Source: an uncultured Microbacterium sp. (GTDB taxonomy: Bacteria; Actinomycetota; Actinomycetes; Actinomycetales; Microbacteriaceae). From it: a DNA stretch of 25,745 nt. The stretch is taken from NCBI GenBank assembly GCA_937988695.1, contig CALKHM010000023.1, positions 1-25,745 of the forward strand, read 5' to 3'. Each line of letters opens with the position of its first letter. Position 1 is the stretch's first letter. Positions 15,841 through 22,717 of the stretch are shown piece after piece. Made by a program: the position numbers and the translations under genes. A model generated the notes under the pieces. The model did no database searches, was not told the origin of the DNA, and saw only the letters and a program-made list of their open reading frames with translations.

Positions 15841-16817
15841 GTCCGGCTCCTCCTCATCGTCCCGAGAATCCCCTTCGGAAGGAAGGCCACCAGCGCCAGC
15901 AGCCCCAGCCCGACGAGCATGAACCGCATGACGCCGACGTCCGCGTCGTTCATGAGGTCCGGCGGGATGACGCCTGACTCGACGCCCGAGCGCAAGACGC
16001 TGTCGAAGGCCGACAGCACGAACCAGAAGACGACGGCGCCCAGCGCCGGCCCCCAGATCCGGCCGACGCCGCCGAGCATCAGGGCCGCGTACGCGAAGAA
16101 CGTGACCTCGGGCATGAACGCCTCGGTGCTCACCGCCTGCTGGCTCAGCGCGAGCACCACCCCGCCGGCGGAGCCGAACAGACCGCCGATCAGCAGGCTC
16201 TGCAGCTTGACGCCGAAGACGTTCTTGCCCATCGACCGGGCGACGAACTCGTCCTCACGGATGGAGGTGACAAGCCTCCCCCAGGGGCTGCGCATCACGC
16301 CGAGCACGAGGAGGCTGCCGCCGACCACGAGAGCCCACGCCCAGGCCATGACCCACAGCGTCGACTCGTTCCAGCGCAGCACCCCGACGCCGTAGTAGCC
16401 GCGCGGTATCGGATTGAACGCGTAGAAGCCGTCGGCGAAGCGCTGGATGCCGTTGACCCCGTTGGTCACCGGGGCCGCGACGTCGGACCGGAACAGCAGC
16501 CTCAGGATCTCCGCCGCCGCGATCGTGCAGATGGCCAGGTAGTCGCCACGCAGCCGCAGGGTCGGGATGCCCAGCAGCAGCGAGAACAGGATGGACAGCC
16601 CGACCGCCACCAGGAGCCCCATCCAGAGCGAGCCGCCGGAGGACACCGTGATCGCCACGCCGTACGCGCCGAGCATCATGTAGCCCGCCTGGCCGAAGTT
16701 GATGAGGCCGGTGTAGCCGTAGTGCACGTTCAGGCCGATGGATGCCAGGGCGTAAGCCGCTGCCCCGGGGCCGATGGCGTTGCGCAGCGCATCGGCGAGG
16801 ATCTCCCACACGCTCAT
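15837..16817 (-). CDS. livM: LivM-type ABC transporter permease
   Basis: This 326-residue polytopic membrane protein is of the LivM family. Hallmarks are YGYTGLINFGQAGYMMLGAYGVA near the N-terminus, the cytoplasmic coupling segment SPWGRLVTSIREDEFVARSMGKNV that touches the ATPase, and GGVGRIWGPALGAVVFW near the C-terminus. It forms the channel with LivH. The ATG at 16817 lies 1 bp after the LivH stop and its stop overlaps the fused ATPase start, so the operon is tightly coupled. Family substrates include branched-chain amino acids, amides, urea and aromatic acids; which one applies here is unknown. Confidence 0.92.
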   Translation of the reverse strand: MSVWEILADALRNAIGPGAAAYALASIGLNVHYGYTGLINFGQAGYMMLGAYGVAITVSSGGSLWMGLLVAVGLSILFSLLLGIPTLRLRGDYLAICTIAAAEILRLLFRSDVAAPVTNGVNGIQRFADGFYAFNPIPRGYYGVGVLRWNESTLWVMAWAWALVVGGSLLVLGVMRSPWGRLVTSIREDEFVARSMGKNVFGVKLQSLLIGGLFGSAGGVVLALSQQAVSTEAFMPEVTFFAYAALMLGGVGRIWGPALGAVVFWFVLSAFDSVLRSGVESGVIPPDLMNDADVGVMRFMLVGLGLLALVAFLPKGILGTMRRSRT

Positions 16818-16818
16818 C

Positions 16819-17838
16819 TCAGCCCACCCGCACCTTCCGTCCGAACAGGCCCTGCGGGCGCAGCAGCAGCGCGATGATCAGCACGAGCATCGCGACGGCG
16901 GTCTTCAGCTGGCTCGGGATCAGCAGAGTGCTCACCTGGGTGACGATGCCGATCAGGATGCCACCGGCCATCGCCCCGTAGGCGGTCCCGATGCCGCCCA
17001 CGATGACGGCGGCGAACATCAGCAGCAACAGCAGGAACCCGCCGTTCCAGCTGACCTGCTCCGACATGCCCTGGAAGATCCCGCCGAGGGCGGCCAGCGC
17101 GCCGCCGATCACCCACACCGCGATGTAGACGACCCTCGTGGAGATCCCGCTCGCCTCGGCCAGCGGAGCATTGTCGGCCACGGCGCGCACCGCGCGGCCG
17201 AGGGTCGTCAGCTGCAGCATGAGTGCGACCCCGACCAGCACCGCCACCGCCAGCCCCATCATCACGAGGTCTCGCGGGGCGATCGACACGCTGCCGAACT
17301 GGAGCCGCTCCTGCACCTGGTAGGCGGAGAAGGGCCGCGGCCGGCTTCCGACGAAGTACAGGATGGTGTTACGCCCGAACATGTCCAGACCGATCGTGGC
17401 CACCAGCAGCGAGAGGTGCGGCAGGTTCGCCCGTCGCATCGGGCCGAACACCGACACCTCCGCGAGCCCCGCGACCACGCCGCCCAGGCACACGGCGATC
17501 AGCGCAGCCAGATACAGGTTCAGGTGAGGGCCGTTCTCCATCGTGTTCAGGTACAGCGCCAGCACCGCGCCGAGGGTCACCAGGCTCCCGTGCGCGAAGT
17601 TGACCAGCCCCGTCGTGCTGAAGATCAGCGACAGGCCGATGGCCGCCAGCGCGATGACCAGACCGAGCCGCAGGCCGTCCACGAGCGCCTGCAGCAGCGC
17701 CCCCGCGCCGGCCGCCACCAGCGCGGCGATCATCACGGCCACGACGATCGCCACGGCGGTCAGCAGACCGCCGGACGGCCGGCGAAGCCTCTGCGTCGCC
17801 GGCCCCGCGGCCGTGCCGGTCAGCTGCCCGACCGGCAC
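16819..17838 (-). CDS. livH: LivH-type ABC transporter permease
   Basis: This 339-residue integral membrane protein is of the LivH family: LIFSTTGLVNFAHGSLVTLGAVLA, the coupling region LGRAVRAVADNAPLAEASGISTRVVY, and GGIGTAYGAMAGGILIGI near the end. A 25-residue cytoplasmic N-terminal extension precedes the first membrane segment. The GTG start at 17838 has GAGAAG just upstream and overlaps the end of the binding-protein gene by 19 bp. It pairs with LivM in the membrane. The family is secure; the substrate is not. Confidence 0.92.
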   Translation of the reverse strand: MPVGQLTGTAAGPATQRLRRPSGGLLTAVAIVVAVMIAALVAAGAGALLQALVDGLRLGLVIALAAIGLSLIFSTTGLVNFAHGSLVTLGAVLALYLNTMENGPHLNLYLAALIAVCLGGVVAGLAEVSVFGPMRRANLPHLSLLVATIGLDMFGRNTILYFVGSRPRPFSAYQVQERLQFGSVSIAPRDLVMMGLAVAVLVGVALMLQLTTLGRAVRAVADNAPLAEASGISTRVVYIAVWVIGGALAALGGIFQGMSEQVSWNGGFLLLLLMFAAVIVGGIGTAYGAMAGGILIGIVTQVSTLLIPSQLKTAVAMLVLIIALLLRPQGLFGRKVRVG

Positions 17839-19070
17839 GTGTTCTTCTCACAGACGAACTCGCCGTCCAGCTGCACCTGGGACTGGCCATCCATCGTCCA
17901 GCTGGCGAAGCGGGCCACCGTCGGGTCGCCGGCGTCGCTCAGCTCCTTCGGGCCGGATGGTCCGACATAGCGGATGTCGGTTCCCGAGGCGAGCAGCTTC
18001 GTGCAGTCGGCGTAGCTGTTGCACTCCTGGCCGCCGCGCGTCACGTCCGCGACGTGCTCTTTCACCACCTGGGGATCGGTCGACCCCGCCGCCACCGCGG
18101 CGAGCGCGGTGATGATCGCGCAGTCGTACTGCTCGGCGGCGAACAGCGCCTGCGTGAGGTCGGGGTTCGCCTTCAGCAGCCGGTCGTTGAACCCCTCGTC
18201 GTAGGTGCGCGGGTTGGTCACGCCCTTCACCCCGGCCAGCACACCGTGGTTCTTCGGGTCGACCGACTCCCACAGCACATTGGATGCCAGCTGGTTCACG
18301 CCGTACAGCTGCACGCCCTTGCCCACGGTCAAGCCGTTCTCGATCATGGTCTGGACGAACTCGCCCATCTCCGCGTATCCGATCAGCGCCACCGCATCGG
18401 CCTTGGCCGCGCGGATCTTGCCGACCTCGGCCTCGAAGTTGGTGGTCAGCGGGTCGTAGACGATCCGCTCGGCGACCGCGTCGCCCAGGTTCGACACGAG
18501 CTGGTCGACGAGCCCCTGGCCGAACGCGTCGCCGCGGCCTACGACGGCGATCCGCTCGGCTCCGTTGTCCTGCATCAACGACGCCAGCGCGATCGCCTGC
18601 AGCAGGTTCGAGGTGGCGGTGCGGTAGTGGTAGTCCTCGTCCGGATAGTCCGTGAACTCCAGCGCCGTGTCCGCCCCGCTGCACATGAGCGTGCGAGAGG
18701 AGACGACCTTGTCCAGCAGCGACAACGAGACCGCCGACTGCCCGGTGCCCATGATCGCCATGACGTCGCGACTGAGCAGGCGGTCCACCGCCTGGGTCGC
18801 GACGGTGGGATCGCTGGCGGTGTCGCCGCCGACCAGCTCCACCTTCTTGCCCTGGATGCCGCCGGCATCGTTGATGTCATCGACGGCCAGACGGGTCGAG
18901 GCGACCAGTGAGCCGCCGAGCACGGCGACCGAGCCGGTCTCGGGCATGAGATAGCCGAATCTCACCGAGCCGCCGGCCCCGTCGCCATCGGCAGGCCCCG
19001 CGGCCTGACAGGCCGTCAGGGCGAGAGCGGCAGCCACCAGGGCGATGCCGGGCAGGAACTTCGACTTCAT
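17820..19070 (-). CDS. Leucine-binding-family substrate-binding lipoprotein of the Liv-type importer
   Basis: This 416-residue protein has a lipoprotein signal peptide: positively charged MKSKF, a hydrophobic core and lipobox LTAC with C21. The mature part is a type I periplasmic-binding fold of the LivK/AmiC family: VRFGYLMPETGSVAVLGG, STRLAVDDINDAGGIQGKKVEL, GTGQSAVSLSLLDKV, and RIAVVGRGDAFGQGLVDQL. The C-terminus carries several cysteines (GGQECNSYADC, FVCEKNTC), perhaps disulfides. GAGGAGA precedes the ATG at 19070; upstream in-frame ATGs lack a ribosome site. It is the first gene of its block, with an AT-rich promoter about 70 bp upstream. The captured ligand is unknown. Confidence 0.92.
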   Translation of the reverse strand: MKSKFLPGIALVAAALALTACQAAGPADGDGAGGSVRFGYLMPETGSVAVLGGSLVASTRLAVDDINDAGGIQGKKVELVGGDTASDPTVATQAVDRLLSRDVMAIMGTGQSAVSLSLLDKVVSSRTLMCSGADTALEFTDYPDEDYHYRTATSNLLQAIALASLMQDNGAERIAVVGRGDAFGQGLVDQLVSNLGDAVAERIVYDPLTTNFEAEVGKIRAAKADAVALIGYAEMGEFVQTMIENGLTVGKGVQLYGVNQLASNVLWESVDPKNHGVLAGVKGVTNPRTYDEGFNDRLLKANPDLTQALFAAEQYDCAIITALAAVAAGSTDPQVVKEHVADVTRGGQECNSYADCTKLLASGTDIRYVGPSGPKELSDAGDPTVARFASWTMDGQSQVQLDGEFVCEKNTCRSGS

Positions 19071-19141
19071 GACGTTCTCCTCATCTCTTCGTCGAAACAG
19101 GGGCTCGCGCCGTGGTCGGCGACGAGTCATCGGTCGGGATT

Positions 19142-19166
19142 GATTTATCATATATATTTAGAAATC
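19142..19166 (-). promoter_or_regulatory. AT-rich promoter/operator candidate of the Liv-type transporter operon
   Basis: A 25-bp AT-rich element has inverted arms GATTT (19142-19146) and AAATC (19162-19166). On the minus strand TATGAT (19152-19147) is a good -10 candidate, about 70-80 bp before the lipoprotein ATG. No clear -35 is seen. The core ATATATAT is shared with the palindromes at 14231 and 22637, but the flanking arms differ, so it may be a weaker or different operator. Confidence 0.5.
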
Positions 19167-19195
19167 GGCGGTATGACCCAGCGATCCCGCGAGGG

Positions 19196-19930
19196 CTACG
19201 CCTCCGCGTGCGCGGCGATGCCTCTCGTGCGCAACTGCTCCAGGAGCCACTCGCGCGGCCCCAGCACGGGGCGGCGGACCCAGTCCGGATCGCTGCGCAC
19301 CTGCACCCCGGTGCTCGTGCACCGGAAGGCGTTGGCCGCGGCGACGACGTCGTCGGGACAGTTGCTCAGGGCGACCAGCAGATCCATCTCGGCGCGAAAC
19401 TCGATGTAGTCCCCCGGCTTGGTCACGGGCTCTTTCACGAGGAAGCCCTGCGCCTGGACGTCGTAGGGGTAGTTCTGGAAGATGTCGAACGAGTCCGGGA
19501 TGTCCTCGGGCGGCACGCCGTAGGCGCGCACGACCTCGGCCAGCTGCTCGAAGCATCCATCTCGCACGCCCGCGCCGTGCGACGCATAGAAGAACGCGTT
19601 GCACATCCGGTGGTGCACGCCGTGCGTGCCGGGCGGGTCTGCGGTCTCGGTGAGCACGGTCATGAGCGGGCGGCACAGGCCGGACATCACCCAGTCCCCC
19701 TGCTGCACGGTCATCCGGGGTCGGAACGACCGGCCCGGCAGCGGGAAGTACCGCGTGCGCGAGTACGAGGTCGACAGCTTCTCCCGCAGGTTGTGCAGAT
19801 TCCATACCGCCATGTCGACCACCTGGCTGCCCTCCAGGCTCGTCACCCGCAGGATCTGTCCCTGGCGCAGCTCCAGGGCCATCGCCGACTTCGGCGCGAG
19901 CACGTCGTCGCGCACCAGGTCGCCGGTCAT
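19196..19930 (-). CDS. DUF1989 / urea carboxylase-associated family protein
   Basis: This 244-residue cytoplasmic protein is of the DUF1989 family, often encoded beside urea amidolyase genes and transporters. Matching segments are LRVTSLEGSQVVDMAVWNLHN, YSRTRYFPLPGRSFRPRMTVQQGDWVMSGL, GVHHRMCNAFF (H106, H107, C110), and IEFRAEMDLLVALSNCPDD (C191). A metal site from the His and Cys residues is likely but not proven. Recent knowledge links the family to breakdown of small nitrogen compounds such as guanidine-derived carboxylates. The ATG at 19930 overlaps the ATPase stop by 1 bp (TGATG); a GTG at 19933 is also possible. No urea carboxylase or allophanate hydrolase is in the window, so its role here is open. 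Confidence 0.85.
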   Translation of the reverse strand: MTGDLVRDDVLAPKSAMALELRQGQILRVTSLEGSQVVDMAVWNLHNLREKLSTSYSRTRYFPLPGRSFRPRMTVQQGDWVMSGLCRPLMTVLTETADPPGTHGVHHRMCNAFFYASHGAGVRDGCFEQLAEVVRAYGVPPEDIPDSFDIFQNYPYDVQAQGFLVKEPVTKPGDYIEFRAEMDLLVALSNCPDDVVAAANAFRCTSTGVQVRSDPDWVRRPVLGPREWLLEQLRTRGIAAHAEA

Positions 19931-20694
19931 CACAGCACCGCCGACAGGAACGCGCGGGTGCGCTCGTGGGCGGGCGCGCCCAGCACCTGGGCGGGCGGCC
20001 CGGATTCCACCACCACGCCGCCGTCCATGAACACCACGGAGTCGGCGACCTCCCGCGCGAAGCCCATCTCGTGGGTGACGACGAGCATCGTCATCCCGTC
20101 GGCGGCGAGGTTCTTCATGACGGCGAGCACGTCACCCACCAGCTCCGGGTCCAGCGCACTGGTCGGCTCGTCGAACAGCATCAGCCGCGGCTCCATCGCC
20201 AGTGCCCGGGCGATGGCCACGCGCTGCTGCTGCCCTCCCGACAGCTGCCGCGGGTACGCCTTGAGCTTGTCGGCGAGCCCGACCTGGTCAAGCAGCTCGG
20301 TCGCACGGGCCACCGACGCCTTCCTCGACCTGCCGCGCACCGCGACCGGTCCCACGGTGAGGTTCTCCAGCACCGTCATGTGCGGGAACAGGTTGAAGTG
20401 CTGGAAGACCATGCCGATGTCTTCACGATCGCGGCAGATCTCCGCCTCCGACGACTCGTACAGCCTGCCGCGCCGGTTGCGATATCCGACCAGCTGGCCG
20501 TGCACGGTCAGCACGCCCTCGGTGACGGACTCCAGGTGGTTGATGCAGCGCAGGAACGTGCTCTTGCCCGATCCCGATGGCCCGAGCAGGCACATCACCT
20601 GCCCCTCGAACAGGTCCAGGTCGATGCCCTTGAGCACCTCGACGGATCCAAAGCTCTTGCGGACGCCGCGCGCCGAGACGATCGCGTTGTTCAT
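19930..20694 (-). CDS. Polar-amino-acid-type ABC transporter ATP-binding protein
   Basis: This 254-residue ATPase is of the GlnQ/HisP group: Walker A GPSGSGKST (38-46), Q-loop VFQHFNLFPHMTVLENL (97-112), signature LSGGQQQR (151-158), Walker B LMLFDEPTSALDP (171-183) and switch His in VTHEMGF. A somewhat longer loop (about 68-92, GYRNRRGRLYESSEAEICRDRE) separates Walker A from the Q-loop. The ATG at 20694 overlaps the permease stop (ATGA). It energises the adjacent permease. The substrate is set by the binding protein and is unknown. Confidence 0.93.
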   Translation of the reverse strand: MNNAIVSARGVRKSFGSVEVLKGIDLDLFEGQVMCLLGPSGSGKSTFLRCINHLESVTEGVLTVHGQLVGYRNRRGRLYESSEAEICRDREDIGMVFQHFNLFPHMTVLENLTVGPVAVRGRSRKASVARATELLDQVGLADKLKAYPRQLSGGQQQRVAIARALAMEPRLMLFDEPTSALDPELVGDVLAVMKNLAADGMTMLVVTHEMGFAREVADSVVFMDGGVVVESGPPAQVLGAPAHERTRAFLSAVL

Positions 20695-21671
20695 GACCCG
20701 CCTCCCGGCCGCGCAGCGGCATGGAACGTGAACGCCTTGCGCAGGAACTGCGCGACCGGCGAGCCCGGCGACTGCCGCTGCGTCCCCCGGCCGAAATGGC
20801 GTTCGATGAAGAACTGGCCGATGGTGAGCACGGTGGTGACCACGAGGTACCAGATCGTCGCCACGATGAGCATCGGGATGGTCTCGAACGTGCGCGCGTA
20901 GATCAGCTGCACGGAGTTCAGCAGCTCGGGCAGCCCGATGACGCTGACCAGCGACGAGAACTTCAGCATCCCGATCGTCTCGTTGCCCGTGGGCGGGATG
21001 ATCATCCGCATCGCCTGCGGGAGCACGATCTTGCGCATCAGCAGCGACCGTCGCATCCCGAGCGACTGGGCCGCTTCGAACTGGCCGCGGTCCACGGACA
21101 GGATCCCCGCCCGCACGATCTCCGCCATGTACGCCGACTCATAGAGGGCAAGGCCCAGGATCGCGGCGACGAAGGTCGGGATGACCCTGTTCGCATCCAC
21201 GCTGACGAAGTCCGGACCGAAGAACGGGATGCCGAGGGAGAACGTGGGATACAGCGCCGAGATGAAGTTCCAGAACAGGAGCTGGACCAGCAGTGGGGTG
21301 CCCCGGAAGAGCCAGATGAACACCCCCGACACCAGGCGCAGCACCCCGCTTCGCGACAGCCGCATCAGCGCCAGCACGACGCCCAGCGCGATCGCGATGG
21401 TCATGGCGATCGCCGTGAGCTCGAGCGTGCGGACCAGACCGCTGAGCACCGCGGTGGAGAACAGGTAGTTTCCCACCACATCCCACTGATAGCGAGGGTT
21501 CGTGATGAAACCGTGCACCAGGATCGCCACCAGCAGGAGCACGACCGCGACCCCGATCCACCGCCAGACGTGACGACGGGGGATCACCTTCATCTGCTGC
21601 AGGTCGATCAGGGACGGGCCGTGCTCCACCTCTGACGCATCCGACGACGACCGCAGGCCGGGCAGCGTCAT
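20691..21671 (-). CDS. Polar-amino-acid-type ABC transporter permease (HisM/GlnP family)
   Basis: This is a 326-residue membrane protein. After a roughly 35-residue soluble N-terminus with one extra hydrophobic segment (about 38-55), it shows the HisMQ core: FSTAVLSGLVRTLELTAIAM, WLFRGTPLLVQLLFWNF, YESAYMAEIVRAGILSVDRGQFEAAQSLGM (the coupling EAA motif), and LPQAMRMIIPPTGNETIGMLKFSSLVSVIG. Only one permease gene is present, so a homodimer is expected. It starts 3 bp after the binding-protein stop. Confidence 0.92.
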   Translation of the reverse strand: MTLPGLRSSSDASEVEHGPSLIDLQQMKVIPRRHVWRWIGVAVVLLLVAILVHGFITNPRYQWDVVGNYLFSTAVLSGLVRTLELTAIAMTIAIALGVVLALMRLSRSGVLRLVSGVFIWLFRGTPLLVQLLFWNFISALYPTFSLGIPFFGPDFVSVDANRVIPTFVAAILGLALYESAYMAEIVRAGILSVDRGQFEAAQSLGMRRSLLMRKIVLPQAMRMIIPPTGNETIGMLKFSSLVSVIGLPELLNSVQLIYARTFETIPMLIVATIWYLVVTTVLTIGQFFIERHFGRGTQRQSPGSPVAQFLRKAFTFHAAARPGGGS

Positions 21672-21674
21672 GGG

Positions 21675-22565
21675 TCAGCTTCCCGCGTTGATGGTCGCAG
21701 ACTCGATCTTCAGGGTCTCCATGCCCCAGTCGGCCAGCACCTTGGCATACGCCCCGTCGTCCATCATCGACTGCAAAGACGCCTGCAGCGCCTTGGCGAG
21801 CCCCGTGCCCTTCATCATGCCCAGGGCGACGGGGTGCGGGTTCAGCGGCTCGTCGTCGGTGAGGGACAGCTTGCCGGCGTTCTCGGAGACCGCGTAGGCC
21901 GCGCTGATGGTCTCGGTGAGCACGGAGTCCGCACGGTTGCTGATCAGGGCGAGCACGGCCTCGTTGCCGCTTCCGTACGTGATGACCTCCAGCGGCTTTT
22001 TCCCGCTGTCCTTGCACGCCTTGTCGAGCTCGGGGGCGACGGTGGTCTCCTGCTGCGACCCCAGCTGCACGGCCACGCGGGTCCCGCACAGGTCCTTGAT
22101 CGACAACGACTTCGGGTTGTCCAGCGCGACGACGATCGACGTTCCGGACTGGAAGAGGTCGACGAAGTCGAAGATCTTCTGCCTCTCGGCGTTGTCGTTG
22201 AAGGCGCTGATGTCGTACTTGCCGGCCTGGATCCCGGGAATGATGGCATCGAAGGTGGCCGGCTGCACGTCGGCCGTGATGCCGGCACGCTCGAAGACGG
22301 CCATGCCCAGGTCGAACTCGACGCCGGTCATCTTGCCGGATGCGTCCTGATACGACATCGGCGGGTAGGTGGCATCGAGCACGTAGACGACCTTGGTGAA
22401 GTCAGCGGGCACCAGCTTGGCGATCTCCGGCATGGCCGCGCCACCGGTGGTCTTGCTCGGGCTCGAACCAGGATCGTCGGCAGCGCAGCCCTGCAGTGCC
22501 GCGCCGGCGACGATCATCGACGCGAGGATCGCTGCTGCTCTCCCACGGGATTTCATTACGTTCAT
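21675..22565 (-). CDS. Polar-amino-acid-type ABC transporter substrate-binding lipoprotein
   Basis: This 296-residue protein has a lipoprotein signal: MNVMKSRGR, a hydrophobic stretch and lipobox ALQGC with C27. The mature part is a type II binding fold (SBP_bac_3): VLDATYPPMSYQDASGKMTGVEFDLGMAVFERAG, FDAIIPGIQAGKYDISAFNDNAERQKIFDFVDLFQSG, and GTRVAVQLGSQQETTV. Family members bind amino acids, opines and related small compounds. GAGGAGG lies 8 nt before the ATG at 22565; a longer frame starting at 22667 would run through the promoter and is rejected. It is the first gene of its operon, controlled by the promoter and palindrome at 22637-22667. Confidence 0.92.
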   Translation of the reverse strand: MNVMKSRGRAAAILASMIVAGAALQGCAADDPGSSPSKTTGGAAMPEIAKLVPADFTKVVYVLDATYPPMSYQDASGKMTGVEFDLGMAVFERAGITADVQPATFDAIIPGIQAGKYDISAFNDNAERQKIFDFVDLFQSGTSIVVALDNPKSLSIKDLCGTRVAVQLGSQQETTVAPELDKACKDSGKKPLEVITYGSGNEAVLALISNRADSVLTETISAAYAVSENAGKLSLTDDEPLNPHPVALGMMKGTGLAKALQASLQSMMDDGAYAKVLADWGMETLKIESATINAGS

Positions 22566-22614
22566 CACTGACGCCTCCTCGTTGAGGTCTTGCACGGACG
22601 GGAACTGAAGGTGC

Positions 22615-22629
22615 GGAGGACGTTCCTCC
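22615..22629 (-). other. Leader hairpin containing an SD-like arm
   Basis: In the transcript (minus strand) GGAGGA and TCCTCC form a 6-bp stem with loop ACG, about 50 nt before the lipoprotein ATG. The TCCTCC arm could instead pair for at least 5 bp with the gene's own GAGGAGG ribosome site. Alternative pairing affecting translation is possible, but this is only base complementarity. Confidence 0.3.
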
Positions 22630-22636
22630 TTGGCGA

Positions 22637-22667
22637 TCAGAATATATTTTATCTGATAATTCGTCAA
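22637..22667 (-). promoter_or_regulatory. Promoter with perfectly palindromic-armed operator, polar-amino-acid-type transporter operon
   Basis: On the minus strand TTGACG (22667-22662), a 17-bp spacer and TATTCT (22644-22639) make a good sigma-70-type promoter. The 20-mer TCAGAATATATTTTATCTGA (22637-22656) has perfect TCAGA/TCTGA inverted arms and covers the -10 and most of the spacer. It matches the 14231 site in 18 of 20 positions. Repression by the FCD-type GntR encoded at 5030 is the simplest reading. Confidence 0.75.
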
Positions 22668-22717
22668 CTCGTGAGCCGGTGCCGCCGAGGCGAGGTCGGC
22701 GACCGCGGCGTCCGGCC

